From Candidatus Roseilinea sp. (GTDB lineage Bacteria > Chloroflexota > Anaerolineae > J036 > Brachytrichaceae): a DNA stretch of 64,000 nucleotides. The first letter of the stretch is position 1. Every line of letters starts with the position of its first letter. Location: the NCBI GenBank assembly GCA_025998955.1, contig AP024676.1, positions 930,001 to 994,000 of the forward strand. Reading direction: 5' to 3'. The position numbers were made by a program, and so were the translations under genes. The notes beneath the pieces are model-generated. The model was not told the DNA's origin. It ran no database searches and saw nothing but the letters and a program-made list of their open reading frames with translations. Of this stretch, positions 1 to 11,041 are shown in pieces.

Positions 1-2
1 CG

Positions 3-305
3 CCGCCGGCCGAGATGCTGATCGGCCCGAAGATGGAGCAGCACCTCTCGCTCTACGCGCTGCGCGAGACGCGCCGGGTGGTCGAGTCGGTCGAGCCGTT
101 CGAAGATGCGCCGCTGGAGCAAGCGATGCGCGTGTTGTGCGAGGCGTTGCAACTCAAGCCGACGCAACTGTTCACCGTGGTGCGCAACGCGGTGACCGGC
201 AAATCCGTCACGCCGCCCCTGTTTGCCACCATGGCCATCCTCGGCCGCGAGACCTGCCTGATTCGCCTCGACCGCGCCATCGCGCGGTTGCAGTCCGGCG
301 AATGA
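3..305 (+). CDS. gltX: glutamyl-tRNA synthetase, C-terminal end (partial)
   Basis: The reading frame enters from the left edge, so only about the last 100 residues of the protein are present. They match the anticodon-binding end of bacterial glutamyl-tRNA synthetase, which charges tRNA-Glu with glutamate in the cytoplasm. The recognisable part is the closing motif TPPLFATMAILGRE followed by a helix of the type LIRLDRAI, which ends most bacterial GltX proteins. The catalytic HIGH and KMSKR motifs would lie outside the window. The gene stops right before a strong hairpin and converges on the subtilisin gene. A cysteinyl- or glutaminyl-tRNA synthetase is unlikely because this ending is typical of GltX. 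Confidence 0.85.
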   Translation, partial: PPAEMLIGPKMEQHLSLYALRETRRVVESVEPFEDAPLEQAMRVLCEALQLKPTQLFTVVRNAVTGKSVTPPLFATMAILGRETCLIRLDRAIARLQSGE

Positions 306-311
306 ACGAAA

Positions 312-344
312 AGAAGCCCGGTTTCTCGAAGAAACCGGGCTTCT
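312..344. terminator. hairpin between convergent genes
   Basis: A perfect 14-bp stem (312-325 with 331-344, arms AGAAGCCCGGTTTC / GAAACCGGGCTTCT) and a 5-base loop lie between the stop of gltX and the stop of the subtilisin gene. The position suits a bidirectional terminator, but there is no long T tract. It also resembles the other intergenic palindromes of this window, so it may be a dispersed repeat that serves as a terminator. Confidence 0.65.
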
Positions 345-361
345 GCTTAAGCGTTACCACA

Positions 362-2382
362 TCAGGGCGTCGCCTGGAACGCCAAGTCATCCACCAGCCA
401 ACTGCTGACGATGGAACTATCCGTCTTGACGGTCAGCTCCAGCAGCACCGACTGGCCGGCATAGGCGCTCAGGTTGACCGAGGTCTTCGTCCAGTTGGGG
501 TTGTGCGTGGTCGAGCACAGGTTGATCTTCCTGACGTCGGTGCCGTTGACCTTGATGCGGGCGACGTCGTAATTGTCGCCGCAAAAGTCGTTCGAGGCGA
601 TCACGTGCCAAAAGCCGAGATACGGCGCGCCGGCGGGGATGGTGACGGTCTGCTTCAGCGAGGCGTTCTCATTGTTGACGCCGCCGAACCAGGCAGCCCA
701 ATCACCGCCGTGCGGGCCGACTGACGGCAGGTTGTCCCGGTCGCAGATCAAGCACTCGCTTGGATAGTTCGAGCTGATCGTCCAGCCCACGCTCGGCCCT
801 TGCTCGAAGTCGCCGTTCACCAAGTTGCCGCCTCCGCCGCCGGGCGGCGCGGTTTGCTTCACTGCAATGGGCACGTAGGCGCGCGGGCTGGTGGGCGGCC
901 CGCTGCTCCCCTGCGCGGCCTGGACAGCGGCCGCGGCGTTCACGATGCCGGCGCCGCAGTTCGTCGTGTTGCACGTGCTGCCGGATGGGAAGGGCGTCGC
1001 TGTGGTCTGCAGCAGGCTGAGCACTTGTTCCGGCGTGAGCAACGCGTTGACCGACAGCATGAGCGAAACGATGCCGGCTACGTGCGGCGCCGCCATACTC
1101 GTGCCTTTGTAGAACATGTAGTTGTGCGCTGCCGGCGTTGTCGTGCCGGCGTTCAGCGTCGAGAGCACGCCGTCGCTGCCGCTCTCGCCACCTGGCGCGC
1201 TGATCTCGACGATGGAGCCGTAGTTGCTGTAGGTCGCCTTGTTGCCGTTGCGATTCGTAGCGGCGACGGTGATGACGTTGTTACAATTGCCCGGCGCGAA
1301 GCCGATGGCCGGCGCGTTCGAGTTGCCCGCGGCGACCACGAGGGCAGAGCCTGCGTCGATGACCGCGTTGACGGCGTTCTGCAGCGCGGAGGTGCACGAT
1401 CCGGAGCCACCCAGGCTCATGTTGATCACCCGCGCCGGGTTGGCGTTGGCGGGCACACCCGGCACGCTGAGGCCGGCCGACCAGCGCATGCCGTCAATGA
1501 TGTCGGCGTCCGTGCCGCCGCACCGGCCCAGCGCGCGCACGGGCAGGATCTTCGAGACCCAGTTGATCCCGGCCACACCGGTGCTGTTGTTCGTTGCTGC
1601 GCCGATCGTGCCGGCCACGTGTGTGCCGTGCCACGAACTGGGCGACGCGCCGCATGGATCACTGGAAGTAGACCAATCCCCCGGATCGCTAGCATCAGGG
1701 TCGCGTCCGTTGCCGTCATTGGCAATGAAGACGTTTGTGATGAAATCGTAGCCTGGCACGGTGCGCCCGGCCAGGTCGGGGTGGTCGAAGAGGATGCCGG
1801 TGTCTATAACGGAGACGACGAGGCTGGCCGCGCCGGTAGTGATGTCCCACGCCGCCGGCAGGTTGGCGCCGTAGTTGCCCGGCGCCGGCGCGACGTAGTG
1901 CCACTGCTGGCCGTAGAGCGAATCGTTGGGCGTGAGGGCGATGAACCGCCGGCCGGAGGGTGAGGCGTATTCCACCTCGTCGAGCTGCTCGAGTCGCTTG
2001 GTGATCAGCTCGACCTCGTCGTAGGGCAGGGGCTGCGGCAGCCGGAGGACGTGCCCCTCGCCGGACATCTCGCGCACATGGGTCAGGGCGACGCCGGCCT
2101 GTGCGCTGAGCGTCCGCATCGCCTCGGCGGTCAGGGTGTGCAGCGGGGCGACGTCGCGGCCGGCGGCGCTGGCGGCCATCTGCGTAGCAGCGGCGTCCAG
2201 CACGCGGAACTTCTCCGGCGACTTGTACTTCACGATGATCTCGCCGGTGGGGAAAGGCGATGCGATGGCAGCGCGCCGTTGCGTTGCCACGTCGCCGTCC
2301 TGGGCGAGGACTATTGGGGTAGACGTTGCGGCGGAGCAGATCAAAGCGGCTGCGATGAACGCAGGGAGGCAGGAGTTTTTCT

Positions 2383-2386
<4 letters not shown>
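362..2386 (-). CDS. secreted subtilisin-like serine protease (S8 family)
   Basis: This 674-residue protein has an N-terminal signal peptide (MKKN, then a hydrophobic stretch to about residue 29), a propeptide-like region (about 45-150) and an S8 peptidase domain. The catalytic triad is visible: Asp195 in SVIDTG, His253 in SSWHGTHVAG and Ser430 in GTSMAAPHVAG. The oxyanion Asn is Asn355 in VVAAGNS. After a Gly/Pro linker near 510, the last 160 residues form a separate jelly-roll-like domain (NGDFEQG start, several Trp and Cys) of the kind that binds carbohydrate or protein on secreted enzymes. It probably acts outside the cell in protein breakdown. Its ATG overlaps the stop of queG by 4 bases (ATGA), so the two may be translated together although their functions look unrelated. 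Confidence 0.92.
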
Positions 2387-3507
<1,121 letters not shown>

Positions 3508-3528
3508 GCATCATCCGCGTCCGCACTT

Positions 3529-3648
3529 CTCTGCGTCCGACTCCCGACTTCTGACTCACTACTCCCGACTTGCGTCTTTCGTCTTTCGTCCTGCGTCTTG
3601 CGTCTCTGACCCTGACCCCCGGCCCCTGACCCCTGACCTCTCACCCCA
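3529..3648. repeat. short 7-bp-type tandem repeats between queG and S9 peptidase
   Basis: The gap is filled with low-complexity tandem words: TGCGTCTTTCGTCTTTCG and variants (about 3571-3608), then repeated CCCCTGAC / CCCTGAC words (about 3606-3640). The array reaches the stop codon of the S9 peptidase gene. The same TCTTGCG / CGCAAGA word recurs in many other gaps of this window. Confidence 0.7.
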
Positions 3649-5581
3649 TATTCTCAATCTCGACCGGCTCGATCGAGTCCGCCGGCGTGAAGCCGAACAC
3701 CCGCCCGTAGAAATACAGCTCGGCTTCCAGCGCGCGCTTGATGTTCTCGGCCTTGCGGAAGCCGTGCTGTTCGCCCTCGAAGGTGACGTAGGCCGTCGGC
3801 AGCCCCTTGTTGCGCACGGCGGCGAACATCGCTTCGGACTGATTGGGCGGCACGATCACGTCCTCCAACCCCTGCAGCAGGATCAGCGGCGCGTTGATGC
3901 GGTGTGCGAAATGCACCGGCGAGCGCTGGATGTAGAGGTCGCGTCGCTCGGGGTAGGGGCCGATCAGGTTGTCGAGGTAACGCGATTCGAACTTGTGCGT
4001 ATCGCGCGCCAGCGCCTCGGCGTCGCTCACGCCGTAGTGGCTGGCGCCGGCCTTGAAGACGTCGCGGAAGGTCAGCGCGCACAGCGTGGTATAGCCGCCG
4101 GCGCTGCCGCCGGTGATCATCAGCCGCTCGCCGTCCACCCGGCCCTGCTGCGCCAGGTAGCGCGCGCCGTTCACGCAATCGTCCACGTCCACCACGCCCC
4201 ACTGCCCGTTCAACCGCTCGCGGTAGGCCCGACCGTAACCGGTGCTGCCGCCATAGTTCACGTCGAGCACGGCAATGCCGCGGCTGGTCCAGAATTGCAC
4301 CTTCAGGCTGAGCGCGCTGCTCGTCGCGCCGGTCGGGCCGCCATGGCTCATCACCAGCAGCGGCGGGCGTTCGCCTGCCGGCGCGACGAAGTCGCGGTTG
4401 CGCGGCGGATAGAAGAACGCGTGCGCCGTCAGCCCGCCTTCGGTGGGAAACTCGATGGGCTGGGCGACCGAGATGTAGCCGGGGTCGAGCTGCAGGTCGC
4501 CGGCCCGCTTGAGCGTCGTGAACACGCCCGAAGCGAGATCGAGCTGGACGATGGACGCGAACTCGGCCGGTGCGCCGGCGTTGAAGACCACGCGTCGGCT
4601 GTCGGCCCGCACGCCGCCGATCGCGGTGTAGGGCGACTCGATTTCGCGCCACTCGCCCGAATCCGCGTCGAGCAGCGCCAAGTGTTCGACGCCGTTCTGG
4701 GTGTAGGCGCAGACGATCCGCGTCGGCGCTACGAACGCGTAGGTGCTCTGGCCGAAGACCCATTGTGGCTCGCCGAACTCGGCTTCCATCGGGTGCAATG
4801 CCTGAATTTCCTCGTCGCGCCGGCGGTAGAGATTCCACCAGCCGGTGCGGTCGGAGACGAAGTGCAGCACGCCGTCCGGCGACCAGTCCGGTTGGAAGAT
4901 GGACTCGCGCGGGCCGCCGGCGATGAGACGGTGGTGAGTGAGCGTGCCGTCATCGTTGACGTCGGCCAGCCAGAGTTCCGTGCCGTCCCAGGGCATGTTG
5001 GGGTGATTCCAGGCCAGCCAGGCCAGGCGCGTCCCGTCCGGGCTGAGGCGCGGCGCGGCGTAGAAGTCGTGGCCGGCGACTAGCACGCTGCCGCCGGCCG
5101 CGTCGCCGTCTGCCGCGACGGCGACGATCGTGTTGATCGCCTCGCGATCGTCGGGCGTGTGGTCTTCGCGCACGCAGATCAGGCGGTTGCGCCGCGCATC
5201 CATCACCGCGTCGGCATAGCGCAGCTTGGCGCCGCTTTCGGGTGTGATGGGGTGGGGGGCGTCGCCGTTGGCGGTGCGGTATAGCCGCTGGTCTTTGAAA
5301 TTCGAGAAATAGATCGCGCCGCGATGCACAAGAAACGCGCCGCCGCCGTATTCGTGCACGCGCGTGCGGACGTTGAAGGGTGCCGGGATGATTTCCTCGA
5401 TGGCGCCATCCCGCAGGCGGACGACTGTGTAGCGGCCGCCCTCGGCAGGACGGCTCTCGATCCAGTAGGTATCGTCGCCGTCCAGGGCGATTTGTCCCAA
5501 GCCGATGGTCTTGCCGGCGATCAGGTCGGCGGTGATGGGCGACTTCCATGAACCGTAGGGAGCGACGGTAGGCGAATGCAT
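3641..5581 (-). CDS. S9 family prolyl oligopeptidase-type peptidase
   Basis: This 646-residue protein is a prolyl-oligopeptidase/acylaminoacyl-peptidase of the S9 family, which cleaves short peptides. Residues 1-400 form the beta-propeller (repeated blades such as [13 protein letters not shown] and [12 protein letters not shown]). Residues 400-630 form the alpha/beta-hydrolase domain with Ser493 in GGSAGGYT, Asp574 in LEDVIVP and His606 in EGEQHGF. The motif [17 protein letters not shown] is typical of the family. I chose ATG 5581 because the longer open frame upstream (to 5893) runs through tandem repeats and a palindrome and gives a non-protein-like Arg/Ala sequence. No signal peptide is seen, so it is probably cytoplasmic. 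Confidence 0.9.
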   Translation of the reverse strand: MHSPTVAPYGSWKSPITADLIAGKTIGLGQIALDGDDTYWIESRPAEGGRYTVVRLRDGAIEEIIPAPFNVRTRVHEYGGGAFLVHRGAIYFSNFKDQRLYRTANGDAPHPITPESGAKLRYADAVMDARRNRLICVREDHTPDDREAINTIVAVAADGDAAGGSVLVAGHDFYAAPRLSPDGTRLAWLAWNHPNMPWDGTELWLADVNDDGTLTHHRLIAGGPRESIFQPDWSPDGVLHFVSDRTGWWNLYRRRDEEIQALHPMEAEFGEPQWVFGQSTYAFVAPTRIVCAYTQNGVEHLALLDADSGEWREIESPYTAIGGVRADSRRVVFNAGAPAEFASIVQLDLASGVFTTLKRAGDLQLDPGYISVAQPIEFPTEGGLTAHAFFYPPRNRDFVAPAGERPPLLVMSHGGPTGATSSALSLKVQFWTSRGIAVLDVNYGGSTGYGRAYRERLNGQWGVVDVDDCVNGARYLAQQGRVDGERLMITGGSAGGYTTLCALTFRDVFKAGASHYGVSDAEALARDTHKFESRYLDNLIGPYPERRDLYIQRSPVHFAHRINAPLILLQGLEDVIVPPNQSEAMFAAVRNKGLPTAYVTFEGEQHGFRKAENIKRALEAELYFYGRVFGFTPADSIEPVEIENMG

Positions 5582-5598
5582 GCGGGCATTATCGCGCA

Positions 5599-5621
5599 GG
5601 GAAGAACCTAAGGTTCTTCCC
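5599..5621. repeat. palindrome, AGAACCTAAGGTTCT family
   Basis: Perfect 11-bp arms (GGGAAGAACCT / AGGTTCTTCCC) with one central base lie 18 bases upstream of the S9 peptidase start. The core AGAACCTAAGGTTCT recurs at 6108-6140. Confidence 0.65.
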
Positions 5622-5658
5622 TCTCCTCCCGGCCATCTTGATTCGCCTCCCGGCGACT

Positions 5659-5780
5659 GGACGTCGCGGGCAACTTTGGGCGAAGCCGGCCTGCGCTGGC
5701 TAGCTGCTTGCCGGACGTCGCGGGCAACTTTGGGCGAAGCCGGCCTGCGCCGGCTGGCTGCTTGCCGGACGTCGCGGGCC
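5659..5780. repeat. 54-bp tandem repeat, about 2.3 copies
   Basis: Copies begin at 5659, 5713 and 5767, each with GGACGTCGCGGGCAAC (the third with a small change), and the first two are nearly identical over 54 bases. A related word, GTCGCGGGCAACT, is found again near 16857, so the unit belongs to a dispersed family. No convincing protein is encoded here. Confidence 0.75.
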
Positions 5781-5812
5781 AAATTGCCCGAGGATTTTGA
5801 ACACTCTCGAGG

Positions 5813-5952
5813 GGCATTTCGACATGGGGAACGCAGACCGGCGGCAGCAGTATTCGTTTCAGTCGCGCCGCGATGAATCCCGGCGCCGAGCACACGGGCC
5901 AGGCCGCGTCCTGCCCGCCCGTTCAGCCCGGGCGTTTACGCCCGGGCGGGCT
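5813..5952. repeat. dispersed 140-bp repeat, copy A
   Basis: This stretch aligns over its whole length with 10859-11000, with many substitutions but few gaps. Shared blocks include GCATTTC, ATGGGGAACGCAGAC, TTCAGTCGCG, GAGCACA, GTCCTGCCCG and GGCGTTTACGCC. The right end carries a strong palindrome (GCCCGGGCGT / ACGCCCGGGC). Copy A abuts a remnant of a REP-type transposase, which suggests a link between the two. Confidence 0.75.
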
Positions 5953-6105
5953 TGGTGTAAGCGTGGAACAGATTGGCGAATGCCTGGCCGGTCGGTGGTA
6001 GCGTATGCGCGTCGGCCACGTCGGCCACAGTTGAGGTTGCAGTGGGGCGCACGCGAATCGCCAGGTGGAAGTGATTCGGCATCATGCAATAGGCGAACGA
6101 TTCGC
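5936..6105 (-). pseudogene. remnant of a REP-associated (Y1) transposase
   Basis: Read on the minus strand this short frame gives YCMMPNHFHLAIRV, the HUH motif (His-hydrophobic-His) of IS200/Y1-type transposases, and after a short gap FANLFHAYTK, a second signature of the same family. The catalytic-tyrosine region and both ends are missing, and the frame ends at TAA 5936-5938 inside the palindrome of the neighbouring repeat. It is a decayed fragment, related in type to the better preserved gene at the right edge of the window. Confidence 0.7.
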
Positions 6106-6107
6106 AC

Positions 6108-6140
6108 AGAACCTAAGGTTCTTCAAGAACCTTAGGTTCT
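6108..6140. repeat. perfect hairpin that contains the TPR gene stop codon
   Basis: A 15-bp perfect stem (6108-6122 with 6126-6140, arm AGAACCTAAGGTTCT) has a 3-base loop. The TAA stop of the TPR gene (6132-6134, minus strand) is inside one arm, so the repeat has supplied the end of the protein. It may also end transcription. Confidence 0.75.
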
Positions 6141-7106
6141 GCCTTCCTCCGCCCGCACCTTCGCCAATTCCTGCTCCAGCTCCGCCAGCCGCGGCGCGTC
6201 CGGCTGCAGCCTGCGCGCCGTCTCGATCGCCGCCGCCGCCTCGTCCAGTCGCCCCAGCTCGATCAGCGTGCCGGCGCGGTTGCGATGCAGCATGGCCTCG
6301 TCCGGCAGCAGCGCGATGGCGCGGTCGTAGGCGGCCAGCGACTGTGTTTTGTCCGACTCATTCAATGCGTTGCCGAGCGCGTTGTACACCTCGGCCAACT
6401 GGGCGCGCATGTCCTCGACGCCTAGCGCCTCGATCGGTGGAGCGGACTCGAGCGCGGCCAGCAGCGCCTCGCCCGTTTCTGCTGCGGCCTGCCACAGGGT
6501 GGCATCGCCTGCGTTGGCTTGGGCGGCCAGCAACGCTTGGCCGAATGCTGCCCCGTGGGGGCGGAGCGATTCGGGGATCGCCGCGACCAGCGCCTGATCC
6601 ACGGCTTGCAGGCCGTCTGCGAAGCCCATCTGCGCCCAGATCTGCCGCGCTTCGTATAGGCAAATTACGGCGCGGTCGGCTTCGCCGCGCGCGAGCAGCA
6701 GGCGCGCGAACAAAAATTGCCCGCGAGCGGTGCCGTAAGCGTCGCCGATCTGCCGATAGATGGCGATCGCCTGCTCGAACAGCTCTGGCTCACCCTGCAT
6801 CTGTCCTATGGCCAGATAAACGTTGGCTTCGCCGAGCTTTGCGCCGACGGCGCGGAAGAGGTCGAGGGCCTGGGCGTAGCTGGCCAGCGCGGCGTCGCGC
6901 TCGTCACGGAACTGCTGCACATCGCCGATCGCCGTGAGCACGTTGGCTTCGCCGAGCCGGTCGCCGACGGCGCGGAAGAGGTCGAGGGCCTGGGCGTAGC
7001 TGGCCAGCGCGGCGTCGAGGTTGTGTGACAGTACATTTGAATCCCCTAGTGACTTCTGCAAATCAGCAATGGCTTTTGCGTCCGGAATATTGGATGAAGC
7101 ATTCAT
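6132..7106 (-). CDS. tetratricopeptide-repeat protein
   Basis: This 324-residue protein is made almost entirely of TPR helices. At least two near-identical repeats carry the segment AALASYAQALDLFRAVG, and further degenerate repeats run to the C-terminus (AIALYRQIGDAYG-like, LLPDEAMLHRNRAGTLIELGRLDEA). TPR arrays bind partner proteins. The near-identity of the first repeats at DNA level (around 6850-6900 and 6970-7020) points to recent internal duplication. It starts one base after the stop of the upstream gene, which itself ends in a TPR unit, so the two were probably one protein or act as one complex. No enzymatic domain is seen. Confidence 0.85.
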   Translation of the reverse strand: MNASSNIPDAKAIADLQKSLGDSNVLSHNLDAALASYAQALDLFRAVGDRLGEANVLTAIGDVQQFRDERDAALASYAQALDLFRAVGAKLGEANVYLAIGQMQGEPELFEQAIAIYRQIGDAYGTARGQFLFARLLLARGEADRAVICLYEARQIWAQMGFADGLQAVDQALVAAIPESLRPHGAAFGQALLAAQANAGDATLWQAAAETGEALLAALESAPPIEALGVEDMRAQLAEVYNALGNALNESDKTQSLAAYDRAIALLPDEAMLHRNRAGTLIELGRLDEAAAAIETARRLQPDAPRLAELEQELAKVRAEEGRT

Positions 7107-7107
7107 A

Positions 7108-7710
7108 CTACCTCGACAGAGACCTGAGCAGTGCTAAGGCGCGTTCATAGTAATCTCGAGCGCACTGGGCATTTCGCTGCGCCATGTAAAGATCACCTAT
7201 CTGTTTCAAACAGTCGACCTGACCCATGATGTCATCGTTTGTTCTGTACGCTTCGAAGGCATGCTGGAGATGTTTCAGAGCAAGTGAGAGATCTCCAAGT
7301 GAGGCACAGGTAACACCGAGACGGTACACAAGGAGGGTCTCTTCTTGCTTGATGTCCAGCTTTCGATAAGGATCTGGCACAGAAAAGCCAACGACAACCG
7401 TCACACTTCTGGGATGTGGAGCAGTGGTGCTTGGTTCGTCCAGCTCATCCCACGGCGCGTTGGGGCGCAGCGCCCTGCACCGGCGGATCAGCTCGGGCAG
7501 GGCGTCGCGGTGCTGGAAGTAGAGCACGATCTGGGCGGCCCAGTATTCCTTGCTTGTGCCGATGCCGGGCACGTCCTCCGGGTCCACGTGCAGGTCGAGG
7601 CAGAGCAGCTCCAGTTCGTTGCGGCTGAAATGCGCGACGAGGAAGGCGCGCAGCCGAACGGCCAGCGATGCGGATGCTGAAGCTGCTGAAGATGATGCTG
7701 CGCCGTTCAC
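7108..7710 (-). CDS. effector-associated (bacterial death-like) domain protein with TPR tail
   Basis: Residues about 15-90 form a small helical domain with the pattern LRAFLVAHFSRNELELLC..L, VPGIGTSKEYWAAQIVLYFQHRDALPELI. It resembles the effector-associated or death-like adaptor domains found in bacterial conflict systems, where they join receptors to effectors by like-with-like binding. Residues 125-200 hold one or two TPR helices pairs. The start is GTG 7710 with a good ribosome site (GAGGGGGAAC) seven bases upstream. It lies directly before the TPR gene with a 1-base gap, so the two are likely co-translated. The expected effector (nuclease, protease or NTPase) is not beside it, so its partner is unknown. 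The exact EAD subtype cannot be fixed by eye. Confidence 0.65.
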   Translation of the reverse strand: MNGAASSSAASASASLAVRLRAFLVAHFSRNELELLCLDLHVDPEDVPGIGTSKEYWAAQIVLYFQHRDALPELIRRCRALRPNAPWDELDEPSTTAPHPRSVTVVVGFSVPDPYRKLDIKQEETLLVYRLGVTCASLGDLSLALKHLQHAFEAYRTNDDIMGQVDCLKQIGDLYMAQRNAQCARDYYERALALLRSLSR

Positions 7711-7784
7711 TCGTGTTCCCCCTCTTGTTTCTCCCTCTGATTGTCGTCGGTGGAAGCGGGAAGTGCAAGCGCGCCGAGCGTTCA

Positions 7785-7815
7785 GACCCTAAAGGTTTCC
7801 AAAACCTTCAGGGTC
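7785..7815. repeat. intergenic hairpin overlapping the end of the Uma2 gene
   Basis: A 14-bp stem with one mismatch (7785-7798 with 7802-7815; arms GACCCTAAAGGTTT / AAACCTTCAGGGTC) includes the stop codon region of the Uma2 gene. There is no T run after it, so termination is uncertain. It belongs to the same general class as the palindromes at 5599 and 6108. Confidence 0.6.
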
Positions 7816-8491
7816 TGTCTTCTCTCATCACCTCGATCAACCGCTCGGCGCCAACGATCGCCGCCAGCGCGGCCAGCACATCCGCGTTCTCTTCCCATAG
7901 CCAGTCCACCTTGAGCCAGAAGCCCGGCAGCACCTGAGAGCGATAGACGCCGCCACTGGCCGGCGCTTGCTGATAGCGCCCGTCGGCGTTGCGCACGAAG
8001 AAGTCGGCGCGCTTGCGGTGCGGGCGCGGGTCAATCACCCAATATTCGGGGATGCCGGCGGCCTCGTACTCGTCGAACTTCTCCACCCGGTCGCGATTCA
8101 CGCTGTCGTCGGAGACCACTTCGATTACGAGATCGGCAGGGCCGTTGAGCACCTTGTCGGTGACGCGCGATAGGTTCGCCGTCGAAACGAAGAATACATC
8201 TGGCTCACGGCCGCTGCCGCCTTCGATCGCGCGCATGGTGTACGGGCCGGTGAAGATTTGCCCGAGGCGCTCGATTCTCACGAACAATTTGAGCAACGCT
8301 GTGAGGAATTCGACAACCTTTTGGTGTGTGTTCGTAGCCGCCATGTATTGCACCGCCTCGCCGTTGATCCACTCGGTCAACCCGCCTTCGGGGTCCCAGG
8401 TCAGGAACTCCTCGAACGACATGCGCCGACGCTGGACGACGCCTTCCTGGCTCGCCGATGCAGGCGGTGCAACCGGTTCAGCCGCGCTCAT
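7808..8491 (-). CDS. Uma2 family (DUF820) putative endonuclease
   Basis: This protein of about 227 residues has the Uma2 fold, a PD-(D/E)XK nuclease-like family that is abundant in cyanobacteria and Chloroflexota. Visible motifs are RMSFEEFLTW at the N-terminus, GREPDVFFV (metal-binding Asp), ADLVIEVVSDDS (Glu) and AAGIPEYWVIDP. These give the acidic residues of the usual active site. The biological role of Uma2 proteins is poorly known, and some are linked to mobile DNA. I use ATG 8491; an upstream TTG at 8509 lies inside the icd terminator hairpin. Confidence 0.88.
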   Translation of the reverse strand: MSAAEPVAPPASASQEGVVQRRRMSFEEFLTWDPEGGLTEWINGEAVQYMAATNTHQKVVEFLTALLKLFVRIERLGQIFTGPYTMRAIEGGSGREPDVFFVSTANLSRVTDKVLNGPADLVIEVVSDDSVNRDRVEKFDEYEAAGIPEYWVIDPRPHRKRADFFVRNADGRYQQAPASGGVYRSQVLPGFWLKVDWLWEENADVLAALAAIVGAERLIEVMREDRP

Positions 8492-8507
8492 GCCGGGTAT
8501 TGTAGAC

Positions 8508-8541
8508 AAAAAACCTCCGAAGTCTGTGCGGCTTCGGAGGT
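8508..8541 (-). terminator. intrinsic terminator of icd
   Basis: Read on the minus strand this is a 9-bp GC-rich stem (CCTCCGAAG / CTTCGGAGG) followed directly by six T residues, a classic intrinsic terminator placed about 42 bases after the icd stop. Confidence 0.8.
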
Positions 8542-8582
8542 GTCAACTGTGAGTCGTGAGTCGTCCATCGCCACTCACCCAA

Positions 8583-10444
<1,862 letters not shown>

Positions 10445-10466
<22 letters not shown>

Positions 10467-10825
10467 TGATAAATCTCCTCCGCGCGTGACATGATGTCCC
10501 GTGCGTCCTCCGGCGACGGAACCGGATCGAGCAAATCCGGGTAGCGGCCTTCCATGTTATAGCGATTCATCTGGTCAAGAAACCGGAGTTGCTCAGAAGA
10601 GGTGGTTAGCGTCGTGAGTTCGAACAAGCTGACAAGATTATGCGTGCGTGGGGCAACGTCACCAGTTGCTTTCACAACATGTGCCTTCAGAATCTTTTCG
10701 AGCGTCAAGTGCGCAAAGAAAAGAGCGTGCCGAATGCGCCGCTCGTTGATGAGGTCTACCGCAAGCTCCCACTCTTCCCTGGCGCCATCGCGCCAGTAGG
10801 CGACGTGCTTGTCAACGTCAATCAT
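10445..10825 (-). CDS. HEPN domain protein, likely toxin of a HEPN-MNT pair
   Basis: The 126-residue protein is all-helical and matches the HEPN family: an N-terminal helix [18 protein letters not shown], then [30 protein letters not shown], and a last helix [14 protein letters not shown] proteins are often RNases paired with a nucleotidyltransferase antidote. The gene overlaps the MNT gene by 22 bases on the same strand, so they form one operon. The RX4-6H ribonuclease motif is not obvious, so it may be of the HEPN branch with a binding rather than cutting role. Confidence 0.8.
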
Positions 10826-10831
10826 TCTGGC

Positions 10832-11000
10832 GCAGGCTATTTTAGCCTGCCATACGGGTGCATTTCAAAATGGGGAACGCAGACTGGCCAGCAGGGGGAT
10901 TTGCTTCAGTCGCGCTGGGATTTATCCCAACGCTGAGCACATGGGCAAGCTGCGTGTCCTGCCCGCTCTTTCAGCCTCGGCGTTTACGCCGGGGCGGCTT
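10832..11000. repeat. hairpin plus dispersed 140-bp repeat, copy B
   Basis: A perfect 8-bp hairpin (GCAGGCTA at 10832 with TAGCCTGC at 10843) is followed by 10859-11000, which aligns with 5813-5952 (copy A). Copy B also ends in a GGCGTTTACGCC palindrome. It lies between the HEPN gene and the divergent second isocitrate dehydrogenase gene, so it may contain or disturb their promoters. Confidence 0.72.
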
Positions 11001-11041
11001 ACATCGTCAAGTGCATGCGTCTTTCAAGGATAATGCGCGCC

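Noticed and set aside
800-1963. 387-residue open frame on the plus strand opposite the subtilisin gene
   Set aside because: It is Arg/Gly/Val-rich with no known motif, and the opposite strand encodes a complete protease. High G+C content keeps such frames open by chance.
5582-5893. N-terminal extension of the S9 peptidase gene by 104 codons
   Set aside because: The extension is made of 54-bp repeats and a palindrome and reads like non-protein; ATG 5581 gives the normal family start.
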